A stretch of 25,166 nt of DNA. Source: a virus. The stretch is from positions 1 through 25,166 of IMG/VR virus record IMGVR_UViG_3300025108_000352. One strand, written 5' to 3'. The position numbers and the translations under genes were made by a program. Numbering within the stretch: position 1 is the stretch's first letter; the number at the start of each line of letters is the position of its first letter. The notes below the pieces were generated by a model, which had not been told where the DNA came from, made no database searches, and saw only the letters and a list, made by a program, of their open reading frames with translations. Below, one piece after another: positions 8,334-16,603 of the stretch.

Positions 8334-8545
8334 GTACACAGACTCCGCCACCACCTTTAGGATCAGATTGGAAACCGTGGGGTGAAAGATTAAATAGTTT
8401 TTTAACAACAACAAGAAACAAGCTACAGTTTTACAACTCTGACAGCAAAGCTACACAAGATGGCATAATTATGTGGGATGAAGCGCAAAACGCTGTTGTA
8501 GTAAGTAAGAACGGTGCTTGGGTAAAACTAAAATTTGATCCATGA
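8330..8545 (+). CDS. Short fibre-like or tail-associated protein
   Basis: A 71-residue protein with a Pro-rich start (STQTPPPPLGSDWKPWG), a helical linker, and a C-terminal QDGIIMWDEAQNAVVVSKNG motif followed by AWVKLKF. This last pattern ('G.i.wD.....vVS.nGaWv.L') is common at the ends of phage tail-fibre and structural proteins. Nothing catalytic is seen. The gene overlaps both neighbours in ATGA junctions and is preceded by GGAGG. It is probably a minor virion part or an anchor; I cannot say more. Confidence 0.6.
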   Translation: MSTQTPPPPLGSDWKPWGERLNSFLTTTRNKLQFYNSDSKATQDGIIMWDEAQNAVVVSKNGAWVKLKFDP

Positions 8546-8919
8546 CATTAGAAGAAGAATTAATGAGATGTAGAGATTGGATACAATCAGCTTTGAACAA
8601 AGGAGGTAATACTCATGAGTTTAAAGATGTAGTTGATGGGATAATAAAAGGTGATTTTCAACTGTGGTTAGGTGCAAACGGTTGTGCAGTAACTGAAATA
8701 GTAGTGTATCCTAATAAGAAAGTCCTTCACGTCTTTCTAGCAGGAGGAGATCAAGGGCAAGGAATAGAACAAATTACTGACATGCATGATGATGCAATGG
8801 CATGGGGTAAACAGCAAGGTTGTGATGGTATGACCGTAACAGGTCGCAGAGGTTGGAAAAAGGTTTTAGCTTCTAAAGGTTGGAAAGAACAATTCACAAC
8901 ATTATTAAAGGAGTTTTGA
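8542..8919 (+). CDS. GNAT-fold-like phage protein
   Basis: A 125-residue protein that reads as a compact GNAT-like (N-acetyltransferase) fold: a helical start (LMRCRDWIQSAL, then a KGDFQLWLG segment), a central strand pair (CAVTEIVVYPNKKVLHVFLAGG, residues 48-69), a helix ending AMAWGKQQGCDGMTVTGRRG, and a final GWKKVLASKGW loop of the kind seen where acetyltransferases close over acetyl-CoA. The classical Q/R-x-x-G-x-G/A pyrophosphate loop is not clear (only GDQGQG at 69-74), so activity is doubtful. Similar proteins occur in tail modules of other phages. It overlaps the preceding gene by ATGA, and AAGGAG lies just before the next ATG. Confidence 0.6.
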   Translation: MTLEEELMRCRDWIQSALNKGGNTHEFKDVVDGIIKGDFQLWLGANGCAVTEIVVYPNKKVLHVFLAGGDQGQGIEQITDMHDDAMAWGKQQGCDGMTVTGRRGWKKVLASKGWKEQFTTLLKEF

Positions 8920-8920
8920 C

Positions 8921-9670
8921 ATGAGTAGTGGTGGTGGAAAAGGTGGCAAGGAAACAACAACAGAAGAAACAACGATTCCTGATTGGCTGAAACAACCAGC
9001 AATCAGAAACTTGCAACGAGCAGAAGATGTACAACGCATAGAGTATATGCCATATCGTGGTGCTGAGATCGCAGCATTTAACGATGTACAAAATCTTGCA
9101 ATGAATAATAATTTAGATACAGCAAAAGCGTTTGGTCTATTAGCTCCTGATAGCACAATGACTGCTGAAAGTCAGATGCCTACACCAACAGAGTTTGCAG
9201 GTGGTTTTAAAGGTTACTCATCAATGCCATTGTATGATCAAGCATTGGCTGAAACACGTAAGGCACAGCCTGATGCAGTAGCACAATATGAAGCGTTATT
9301 TGGCGCACCAGCTATGCAAAAACTTAATCAATCAAGAGCTAATAGTGGTGGTAGACCATCAGGAAATGTAAACTTTAGAACAAGTAGACCTAGTGGAAAT
9401 GCACCAATAAACACACCTGATTTAGTATTAAGAGATAGAGATGGCAATGTAGTTAATAGTGTAGCACCTGAAATGACTGTAAGCTATAACCCACCTAATT
9501 TAGATGCTTTTGGTAATTTACCTTCAGCACCTCTTACTACACCAAATTTTAATTTACAACCACCATCTAGAACACCTACAATGGATGATACAGCAGACAT
9601 TGAAGCAGGTATGCGTGGAATAGTGACTGGAAAAGGTAGTAATCCATTAGGATATGGTATGGGAAAGTGA
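8921..9670 (+). CDS. Probable internal virion / DNA-ejection protein (frame-0 product)
   Basis: A 249-residue protein with a low-complexity start (SSGGGKGGKETTTEETTIP), then DWLKQPAIRNLQRAEDVQRI and MPYRGAEIAAFNDVQNLAMN (residues about 20-65). The order 'TTT-E-x-T-x-P-x-W-L....PY.G..IA.....Q' is one I recall from virion or ejection proteins of short-tailed marine phages. The rest is Pro/Asn-rich and probably flexible. AAGGAG precedes the ATG. The end is unusual: the last codons run G-GGA-AAG-TGA, a canonical slippery heptamer just before the stop, followed by a GC hairpin. A -1 shift would extend the protein by about 90 residues into the next frame. Functional assignment rests on resemblance and position. 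Confidence 0.65.
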   Translation: MSSGGGKGGKETTTEETTIPDWLKQPAIRNLQRAEDVQRIEYMPYRGAEIAAFNDVQNLAMNNNLDTAKAFGLLAPDSTMTAESQMPTPTEFAGGFKGYSSMPLYDQALAETRKAQPDAVAQYEALFGAPAMQKLNQSRANSGGRPSGNVNFRTSRPSGNAPINTPDLVLRDRDGNVVNSVAPEMTVSYNPPNLDAFGNLPSAPLTTPNFNLQPPSRTPTMDDTADIEAGMRGIVTGKGSNPLGYGMGK

Positions 9671-9690
9671 CGGGGGAATCAGCCCCCCTG
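9661..9690 (+). promoter_or_regulatory. Candidate programmed -1 ribosomal frameshift site
   Basis: The heptamer GGGAAAG (9661-9667) lies in the reading frame as G-GGA-AAG, the X-XXY-YYZ form required for a -1 slip, and the in-frame stop TGA (9668-9670) follows at once. Four bases after the heptamer begins a GC stem: five G (9672-9676) facing a run of six C (9683-9688), loop of about six bases, exceptional in this AT-rich DNA. After slipping, translation continues in the frame of the next gene (GTG 9667), giving about 339 residues. The same heptamer drives the lambda G/GT tail-protein shift. The alternative is ordinary GTGA start coupling. Confidence 0.55.
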
Positions 9691-9939
9691 ACCGAAGCTG
9701 AATATAATGAAGGTAGAGCAAAATGGCTAGATATATTGACACCAAAATTTCCAGAAACAACAGATGTTCTCGATGTGGTTACACCAGTAAAAATGGTAGA
9801 TAAAGGTGAACCAGCATTAGGTCAAACAATTTTTGGTGCCACTATGAGTGATGTGAGAAAAAAAGCTAATCCACAAAGCTCAGACACTTATACAGTAGGA
9901 GCAACATATCCTACTAGATTTTCGGACAGATACAAATAG
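9667..9939 (+). CDS. 90-codon frame: frameshift extension or small coupled gene
   Basis: An open frame of 90 codons in the -1 frame relative to the preceding gene, with a GTG at 9667 that overlaps that gene's TGA. No good ribosome site precedes the GTG; the only purine run (GGGAAA) is directly adjacent and is itself the slippery sequence. The first codons are covered by the GC hairpin at 9672-9688. The product (TGESAPLTEAEYNEGRAKWL, then DVLDVVTPVKMVDKGEPALG) is mainly polar, and I do not recognise it. It is best read as the C-terminal extension of the 249-residue protein made by -1 frameshifting. A separate small protein remains possible. Confidence 0.6.
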   Translation: MTGESAPLTEAEYNEGRAKWLDILTPKFPETTDVLDVVTPVKMVDKGEPALGQTIFGATMSDVRKKANPQSSDTYTVGATYPTRFSDRYK

Positions 9940-9950
9940 GAGATAATAAA

Positions 9951-10802
9951 ATGGCAGGATCACCATTACCCGGTGGACAAACAGCACCACCAAACATTAA
10001 TCAACTAGCAGCGCAAGGTATACAAGGCGCTGGTATGGGTAGTGCTATGGGCATGGGTTACACACCACAACAAGTAAGTGTTGTTGGTGATAGTGCAAGA
10101 GTAACACCTCAAACACTTGCAAGTACGAATCTTGATCCATACATGAATCCATATACAGATGCAGTAATCAAGCAAAACGAAGCTGACATTTTAAGAGGAG
10201 CGCAAATAGGTCTAAATGAATTATCAGCACAAGCGCAAAAAGCTAAGTCTTTTGGTGGATCAAGGCATGGAATACAAGGCGCTGAATTAGGTAGAGGATC
10301 ACTCGAACAACTTGCAAGATCATCAGCAGGCCTTAGACAATCTAACTATGCAAACGCACAAAACGCAGCCTTGCAAGACATACAAAACAATATGCAAGGT
10401 CAGTTAGCTAATCAATCTTCAGGTTTACAAGATATATCTAACAGATTACAAGCATCATTAGCTAATCAGAGCGCAGGTTTACAAGCACAAAATCAAAGAT
10501 TAGGAGCAGCAAACCAACTAGCTAACATTTCAAATCTTGGCTTTGGTATGGGGCAACAAGTAAATCAAAATCTTGCTCAACAAGGTGCAATGCAACAAGC
10601 ATTACAGCAAATGATTATGGATAACGCTAGAAACAAATTTGACACATATACAGGCTTCCCAGCAGCAGGGTTGCCATATCTTAACAATGCACTAGGCAAT
10701 ACACCACAAGGTGAAAGCACTACAGTACAAACAAGAACAAAAACACCGGGATTGTTTGATTATCTGTCATTAGGTGCTAGTGGATATACTGGAGGTAACT
10801 AA
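9951..10802 (+). CDS. Gln/Ala-rich probable ejection protein
   Basis: A 283-residue protein with an N-terminal Gly/Met-rich stretch (GAGMGSAMGMGYTPQQV), a conserved-looking block LDPYMNPYTDAVIKQNEADI, then AQKAKSFGGSRHGIQGAELG (residues about 61-115), and a long Gln/Asn/Ala-rich helical region with LANQSSGLQ and LANQSAGLQ repeats (about 149-185). The 'DPYMNPYTD..I..Q..DI' and 'FGGSRHGI' blocks are ones I recall from internal virion proteins of marine short-tailed phages. The composition fits an elongated helical protein carried in the head and injected. AGGAG overlaps the stop codon of the upstream frame. It ends in a TAATG overlap. Confidence 0.68.
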   Translation: MAGSPLPGGQTAPPNINQLAAQGIQGAGMGSAMGMGYTPQQVSVVGDSARVTPQTLASTNLDPYMNPYTDAVIKQNEADILRGAQIGLNELSAQAQKAKSFGGSRHGIQGAELGRGSLEQLARSSAGLRQSNYANAQNAALQDIQNNMQGQLANQSSGLQDISNRLQASLANQSAGLQAQNQRLGAANQLANISNLGFGMGQQVNQNLAQQGAMQQALQQMIMDNARNKFDTYTGFPAAGLPYLNNALGNTPQGESTTVQTRTKTPGLFDYLSLGASGYTGGN

Positions 10803-12178
10803 TGGCAGGATTATCTAAACTACTAATAGGAGGAATATTAGGAAACGCTTTCTCAGGTGGTGGTTTGCTAGGTAATCAAAGACCTGATGATCAGTCAACA
10901 CAAATGGCTAATAACAGCAATCAAGGTTTTGGTGGTGTAGTTAGTAATTTTAGCAATCAATTGTTTGATGGCATGAGCAGAGAGCAAGTAGCAAGGCTTG
11001 GTCTTGGCTTCAACTCTATGCGTCTTGATCCTGACGAAAGTCTTGCGGCTTCTTTTAGAGAAACAATCAAACAACAAGGCACAGTCCAACAAAGAAACGA
11101 AACTGTTAAATATCTACGAAAAATGGGGCATAACAATCAAGCTGATCTAGTTGAAAAAGGCATTATGTCTATTAAAGATGCATCAGCGTTACTCTCAAAA
11201 GATGCAACTGCAAAAGGAGATGTTAAGGGATACATATCATGGTTAACTGCTGAAGCTCAAAAAGAGGGTAGAGCGCACTTTGGTGATTACGCTGAAATGC
11301 TAACCTTTAACCCAACTGAAGATATGATGAAAGAAGTCACCAAGATGGTTGCAAATGATCTTGGTTATGGCGATGAAAATCTAAAAATTAATTTTTCTAC
11401 ACCAAAAGTAGATCAAACAGATGGAAGGGAGTACGTTGTAAAAACTGATCCTAATAAAGCACCAGCTGATCAAGTATCAATTGTTTATACAGGAAATGTG
11501 TTACCTACAGAAGAAGAATTAAGAAAGACAGAAGCACAAGCTAAATTCTTAGAAGCAGACAAATCAAGAGTGCAAGAGGTGGCAAGAGATGCATTCCAAC
11601 AAGGTCAAGCCTTAGAAGCTGATGTCTATAACTATAAGATAGCGCTTGATCAGTTAGTCTACACAGACGAGAACGGTGTTAGAAAGCTGAGAGAAGAAGA
11701 TCGAGCGCAAACAGGATGGCTTGTTACAAACTTCTTACCAGCAATGAATGAACAGACAGCTCTTTTACGTAGAGTAGCTAATGTAATGGGTATTAGTGTA
11801 ATAAACATGGCTACATTTGGTGCATTATCAGAGCGTGAAATGGCGATGGCAATGGCTACAAACTTAGACTTAATGTTGCCTGAACAAGAATTAGTAGATT
11901 ACATTGATGAAATGATTATTGCTAAACAGAAATTAGCTAGAGTCATGTATGACCGTGTAGATGAAATTCAGTTTGATCCAAACATGACATATACAGACTG
12001 GATGAAAAAGACTACTGAAAGAGCTAAAGAACATGATGATCATAGATACCATAATCTTTCTAAAAGTCAGCAACAAGATTTAGAAGAAATAATTGCAGAA
12101 GGTAATTATGCTGATGGCTTTACTGGAAGAATGTTATGGAATACATTTAACTTAGATCAAAGAAAAGGATTTATGTAA
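10802..12178 (+). CDS. Probable internal virion protein, 458 aa
   Basis: The N-terminus (AGLSKLLIGGILGNAFSGGG) is a Gly-rich amphipathic or hydrophobic segment. It is followed by a Gln/Asn-rich linker and an all-helical body with charged, Leu-spaced segments (for example TVQQRNETVKYLRKMGHNNQ and LEADKSRVQEVARDAFQQGQ). No named domain was recognised. The position between two other probable ejection proteins, the composition and the membrane-prone N-terminus suggest a head-internal protein that helps move DNA across the cell envelope. The gene starts in a TAATG overlap preceded by GGAGG and ends in a TAATG overlap with the 683-residue protein. Confidence 0.62.
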   Translation: MAGLSKLLIGGILGNAFSGGGLLGNQRPDDQSTQMANNSNQGFGGVVSNFSNQLFDGMSREQVARLGLGFNSMRLDPDESLAASFRETIKQQGTVQQRNETVKYLRKMGHNNQADLVEKGIMSIKDASALLSKDATAKGDVKGYISWLTAEAQKEGRAHFGDYAEMLTFNPTEDMMKEVTKMVANDLGYGDENLKINFSTPKVDQTDGREYVVKTDPNKAPADQVSIVYTGNVLPTEEELRKTEAQAKFLEADKSRVQEVARDAFQQGQALEADVYNYKIALDQLVYTDENGVRKLREEDRAQTGWLVTNFLPAMNEQTALLRRVANVMGISVINMATFGALSEREMAMAMATNLDLMLPEQELVDYIDEMIIAKQKLARVMYDRVDEIQFDPNMTYTDWMKKTTERAKEHDDHRYHNLSKSQQQDLEEIIAEGNYADGFTGRMLWNTFNLDQRKGFM

Positions 12179-14229
12179 TGAGTGATTTTAAAAACAAAAT
12201 ACAAGCTACATTAAACCAAGCACAACAAAAAGCAGAAAACCCTGATGGTGTCGGATTTAGTGAAGAAGCAATTGAAGAAATTACAGCCTTATCACCAAAA
12301 ATAGATCAGGTTACACTCAATGAGGTACAAGCTGAAGTTGAAGATCAAAAAATGAGAGCATTAGCACAAGGCTTAACCTTTGGTTTTGCAGATGAGTTAG
12401 AAGCGTTTGGTAAAGCATTATTAAATAAAGACGTTACTTATGAACAAGCTAGAGATGAAATTAGAACAAAAGTAAGTCAGTACCAAGAAGCAAAACCGGG
12501 TGAATCACTAGCTATAGAGATAGCAGGTGCAGTTGTACCTACTGTTGCTAGTTTATTTGGCGGCCCAGCAGGTTGGGCAAAAGCTATGCAAACTATCACA
12601 CAATTAGGAACTAAATTAGCTGGTCGTAAAAGTATAGGGGAAGTAGCACATCTATCAGGTAAGCAAGGTGCAGCGTATTCTGTTGGAACAGGTGAAGAAG
12701 GAATAGTAGAGGACTCAAAAAACGCACTGGGTGGTTATGTAGCTGGTGCCACACTTGGTACAGTTATACAAGGTGGAGGTCAACTTGCGTCAGAAGGCAT
12801 GTCAAGATTGTTATCTACAGAAATAGGAAAGAAATATTCGCCAGTTGTTAGAGAACAAATGCAAATGCTAATTGATAAGACAGGTTTAACAGCTCAACAG
12901 GTTATTGATCAAGTTAAACAAGGCAAACTTGTTATTGATAATGCAACACTACGAGCCGCGATAAAAGCTCTTACAGGAACTTTAGGTGACGCAGGTCAAA
13001 CTATTACTGATGTTGCAAAACGCAGACCAATTGACACTAGAAAAGATTTGCTAGATCAAATGCAAATGAATGTGAACAGAACAAAGTCTGAAGTGAACGT
13101 ACAAGAGTTATACAGATTGTCAGATGATGCATTACGTGAAAATGAGTCTAAACTGTATAAAACATTATTTAAAGATATAAACCCACAACTGCCACCAAGT
13201 TTAGCTAAAAATCTTGAAGGCACAATGCAAATGTTTCCACAAATGTTTGATGAACTTAATGCTATTTACAGATCAACACCGGGCAATCTAGTACCATTTT
13301 ATGAAATTGGCAAAAACGGAGCGTTAAAAATTATTAGGTCACCATCATTAGAAGATGCAGAAATAGTGTACAGAGCCTTGCGTGACACACCTAGAATGAA
13401 CGTGAATAAAACACTTTTATCTAATATGGATCAAGCAGTTAAAGACCTGAAAAAACAAATTGATGACTTTAGTCCTGACCTTAAATTTGTAAGAGAACAG
13501 GCTAAACAAACAAGAGTTGGTAGAGATGCATTTTTATATGGCGAAACGCTATTAGGTCAAAACCCTGAAAAAGTAGCATTAGAAATTAAAAAATTTGAAA
13601 AAACACCGGGTGCAATGGATGCGTTACGTCAAGGATTTATGTCTACGTATAAGTTTAGATCACAAACACCACAAACAATCAAAAGCACAGCAGATGAAAC
13701 TAAAGCATTTAATAAAATTGTGCAACTTGTATTTCCTGAAGGTCAAGCAGACGATCTCATTGCTAGAGCAAGAGTTGCGGGCGATGCAGTTGATACAAAA
13801 AACTCAATTATTGGTGGCACAACTACATCTAGGGAGCAAACAGCTATTGATCAAATGACACAAGCCGCAGCATTAGCAAGATTTAAACAGAATCCTACAG
13901 ATATAGCTTCAGGAATAACTGTTGTTAAAAACATGATTTCAAACAGAGCGCCTAACATAAACGCTAAAGACGCTCAAGATATTGCTGAACTAGTAACAAC
14001 AAAAGACTTTAAACTATTACAACAGGCATTAGTTGATGAATCTAAACTACCATTATTTGTGAAAATATTAGACTCAGCAATATATGGTGCATCAAGAACA
14101 GCCGCTTCAGGTACTGCCAAATTAGGTGGTGATCAAGTACAAGAAGATTTGTTAAGCAGTAGTGGTTTGATGGATTATGTTGGTAGCGCAGTTAGTGATA
14201 GTATAGGTAACTTAATGCAACAAAATTAA
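12178..14229 (+). CDS. Large probable internal virion / ejection protein
   Basis: A 683-residue mostly helical protein. Residues 60-110 contain ALAQGLTFGFADELEAFGKA followed by a YEQARDEIRTKVSQYQEAKPG segment. This pattern ('GLTfGFaDE.eA....y...r.e.r.....a....P') I recall from conserved large virion proteins of marine phages. Two hydrophobic Gly/Ala-rich stretches (IEIAGAVVPTVASLFGG at 113-129; LGGYVAGATLGTVIQGG at 184-200) could insert in a membrane. The remainder lacks recognisable catalytic motifs. Size and place, last of the block before the portal, fit an injected protein comparable in role to P22 gp16 or T7 gp16, but no homology to those is claimed. Confidence 0.65.
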   Translation: MSDFKNKIQATLNQAQQKAENPDGVGFSEEAIEEITALSPKIDQVTLNEVQAEVEDQKMRALAQGLTFGFADELEAFGKALLNKDVTYEQARDEIRTKVSQYQEAKPGESLAIEIAGAVVPTVASLFGGPAGWAKAMQTITQLGTKLAGRKSIGEVAHLSGKQGAAYSVGTGEEGIVEDSKNALGGYVAGATLGTVIQGGGQLASEGMSRLLSTEIGKKYSPVVREQMQMLIDKTGLTAQQVIDQVKQGKLVIDNATLRAAIKALTGTLGDAGQTITDVAKRRPIDTRKDLLDQMQMNVNRTKSEVNVQELYRLSDDALRENESKLYKTLFKDINPQLPPSLAKNLEGTMQMFPQMFDELNAIYRSTPGNLVPFYEIGKNGALKIIRSPSLEDAEIVYRALRDTPRMNVNKTLLSNMDQAVKDLKKQIDDFSPDLKFVREQAKQTRVGRDAFLYGETLLGQNPEKVALEIKKFEKTPGAMDALRQGFMSTYKFRSQTPQTIKSTADETKAFNKIVQLVFPEGQADDLIARARVAGDAVDTKNSIIGGTTTSREQTAIDQMTQAAALARFKQNPTDIASGITVVKNMISNRAPNINAKDAQDIAELVTTKDFKLLQQALVDESKLPLFVKILDSAIYGASRTAASGTAKLGGDQVQEDLLSSSGLMDYVGSAVSDSIGNLMQQN

Positions 14230-14240
14230 TAGAGGATACA

Positions 14241-16343
14241 ATGGCACATACAGAATTAAAAGCAATGAGTGAAGATGATGTACAGAAAATAGCACATGAA
14301 GCTGTACAAAGTGCAATCAATTTTGTTGAAAGTGAAATAGCTGAAGATCGTATTAAGTCACAACGCTACTTTGAAGGTGAAGTAGACATTGGTCAGGAAG
14401 ATGGAAGATCAAAAATAGTATCTACAAAGGTTCGTGATACTATTAGAGCAATTAAACCTAGCTTAATGCGTGTATTTCTATCTTCAGAGCATCCAGTTGA
14501 ATTTATACCTACAAGCCAACAAGATGTTAAAAGCGCAGAACAAGCTACAAGGTACTGTAACTATAAGTTTGGTGAGTTAAACGGTTACACGCTTCTTAAT
14601 GACGCTATACACGATGCATTAGTTAAAAAGACAGGTGTATTAAAGGTGTGGTGGGAGGATAACACAGAAGAAGAATTTTTTAGCTTTAGTAACGTCACAG
14701 AAGAAGAAATGTTAGCTATTGTTAATGAACCTAACGCTACAGTTATAGAACAATCTATGGAAATGGCTATGGAAATGGGTGAGGATGGCATGGAAATGGA
14801 AATGCCTGAATACACACTTAAAGTAAGCTATAAGAAAGAAAACGGAAAGCTATGCGTAGAAGCTGTACCACCCGAAGAATTTTTAGTAGATCGTAACGCT
14901 AGATCAATAGACGATGCATATGTCGTTGCACACAGATCAGAAATGAGAGTAGGTGATCTTGTACAGATGGGTTATGACTTTGAAGAAGTAAGTGAATTAT
15001 CAGGTCTGTCATCAGATGATTCCTACACAGATACAGAAGCGTTTGAGCGTAAAGGTTACGAGCAAGACGAAGAACAATCAACAATGGACATCAGCATGAA
15101 AAAAGTTGCTGTTACAGAAGCCTACATGAAGATGGATAAGGAAGGCACAGGTGTAGCGTCAATGTACAGAATACTAATGGCTGGTGGTGATAACAAACTA
15201 TTAGAGTGTGAGCCATATGGAGATGTGCCATTCGCAGTATTTGAAGTTGATCCTGAACCACACACATTCTTTGGTCGTAGTGTCGCAGACTTAGTTATGA
15301 ATGATCAAGACTCTGCTACAGCTATGATGCGTGGCATGATGGACAACGTAGCGCTAACAAACTCACCAAGACAAGGTTATGTACAAGGTCAAGTTAATGT
15401 AGACGATTTAATGAACAATGAGATCGGTGGACTAGTGCGTATGAAATCTCCTCAAGCACTTGTTGATATAGCAACACCCTTTGTCGCAGGTCAGGTTTTG
15501 ACTGCGATGCAATACCTAGACGATGCTGTTGAAGCTAAAACTGGAGTTAGCCGAGCTTCAATGGGTTTAGACCCGGATGCATTACAAAATACATCAGCGA
15601 CAGCAGCTCGTCTACAAGCACAACAAGGTTCAGCGCAAATTGAAGTTATGGCTCGAAATATTGCCGAAGGTGGCATGAAAAGATTATTCCAACTAATGCT
15701 AAAGCTACTAGTAGAAAATAGCTGTGAAGAAACGCTTATGCGCTTACACGGTGATTTTGTGCCAGTTGATCCACGATCTTGGAATACATCAATGGATATG
15801 ACTGTTAATGTAGGTTTAGGTACAGGTCGAGAGGAGTCAAGAGTAGCAGCTTTGAATCAAGCACTTACAATGCAAATGCAAATATGGACAACGTATGGCG
15901 CTCAGAACGGTTTAGTGACAATGACAGGTATAAGAAACACGCTTGGAGATATGTTAGGCATTGCAGGTATTAAGAATGTAGATCGTTACTTTAATCCAAT
16001 GACACCTGAAACAGAAGCACAACTAATGCAACAACAGACTGAACAACAAGCACAAGCTGAACAGCAACTAACAGAAGCAGAAGCTGTGGTACAAGCAGAA
16101 CAATACAAAGCTGATAAGAAGGCTGAAATGGATATGTTAAAAGCTCAGATAGACGCACAGAAAGCTATCTCAGTTGATGACAGAGAGCGTGATAAGATGG
16201 ATCAGGATTTATTAATTAAGGCGGCTGAGATACTTGGTGAATACGGTACTAAGGTAGATGTTGAAACTATAAAAGGTCAACAACAGAAAGAAAGATACCC
16301 ACAGCAATCACCAGCTGAAGCTGTTACAGGAGGTAGATTCTAG
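14241..16343 (+). CDS. Portal protein (P22-like, long form)
   Basis: Dodecameric head vertex through which DNA enters and leaves. Evidence: 700 residues, an N-terminal segment AINFVESEIAEDRIKSQRYF leading to SKIVSTKVRDTIRAIKPSL and FLSSEHPVEFIP (residues about 26-90), and VPPEEFLVDRNARSIDDAYV (about 208-228). A wing/crown core follows, with GRSVADLVMNDQDSATAMMR and TGVSRASMGLDPDALQNTSA, both typical of P22-type portals. The C-terminal 100 residues are Gln/Ala/Glu-rich and helical, as in the P22 barrel. An unusual Met/Glu-rich insert occupies about 173-188. AGAGGA precedes the ATG. The stop (16341-16343) overlaps the next GTG. Confidence 0.88.
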   Translation: MAHTELKAMSEDDVQKIAHEAVQSAINFVESEIAEDRIKSQRYFEGEVDIGQEDGRSKIVSTKVRDTIRAIKPSLMRVFLSSEHPVEFIPTSQQDVKSAEQATRYCNYKFGELNGYTLLNDAIHDALVKKTGVLKVWWEDNTEEEFFSFSNVTEEEMLAIVNEPNATVIEQSMEMAMEMGEDGMEMEMPEYTLKVSYKKENGKLCVEAVPPEEFLVDRNARSIDDAYVVAHRSEMRVGDLVQMGYDFEEVSELSGLSSDDSYTDTEAFERKGYEQDEEQSTMDISMKKVAVTEAYMKMDKEGTGVASMYRILMAGGDNKLLECEPYGDVPFAVFEVDPEPHTFFGRSVADLVMNDQDSATAMMRGMMDNVALTNSPRQGYVQGQVNVDDLMNNEIGGLVRMKSPQALVDIATPFVAGQVLTAMQYLDDAVEAKTGVSRASMGLDPDALQNTSATAARLQAQQGSAQIEVMARNIAEGGMKRLFQLMLKLLVENSCEETLMRLHGDFVPVDPRSWNTSMDMTVNVGLGTGREESRVAALNQALTMQMQIWTTYGAQNGLVTMTGIRNTLGDMLGIAGIKNVDRYFNPMTPETEAQLMQQQTEQQAQAEQQLTEAEAVVQAEQYKADKKAEMDMLKAQIDAQKAISVDDRERDKMDQDLLIKAAEILGEYGTKVDVETIKGQQQKERYPQQSPAEAVTGGRF

Positions 16344-16603
16344 TGGCAAACAACTTATCAATAGTTGAAAAAAGCGCTAAAATGAGAACATTAAAAGCTG
16401 ATGACACGTTTCAATTAGCTTTAAAAGAGATTACAGAACAGCAAGTAGCTGTGTTTGTAAATGCAGATTCGACAACGGATCAGCGAGAGGAAGCACACAA
16501 TATAATTTGTGCGCTTAGAAAGATTGAGGATTATTTCGACTCCGTAGAAACGGATGAGGTAATGTACAATCATAAACTAACTAAGGGAGAATCAGCACCG
16601 TGA
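16343..16603 (+). CDS. Small unknown protein between portal and scaffold
   Basis: An 86-residue helical, charged protein (start NNLSIVEKSAKMRTLKADDT). GTG at 16343 overlaps the portal stop and follows a good AGGAGG (16328-16333), which supports this start. The end overlaps the GTG of the scaffold gene in a GTGA junction. The middle reads as two helices joined by a polar turn (NADSTTDQREEAHNIICALR). I do not recognise a family. Small genes at this position in related phages are often conserved, and a role in head assembly would be reasonable, but nothing in the sequence proves it. Confidence 0.65.
   Translation: MANNLSIVEKSAKMRTLKADDTFQLALKEITEQQVAVFVNADSTTDQREEAHNIICALRKIEDYFDSVETDEVMYNHKLTKGESAP

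Noticed and set aside
13595-13858. 87-codon + strand frame inside the 683-residue protein gene
   Set aside because: Lys/Gln-rich composition typical of an out-of-frame reading of AT-rich coding DNA, and no ribosome site.
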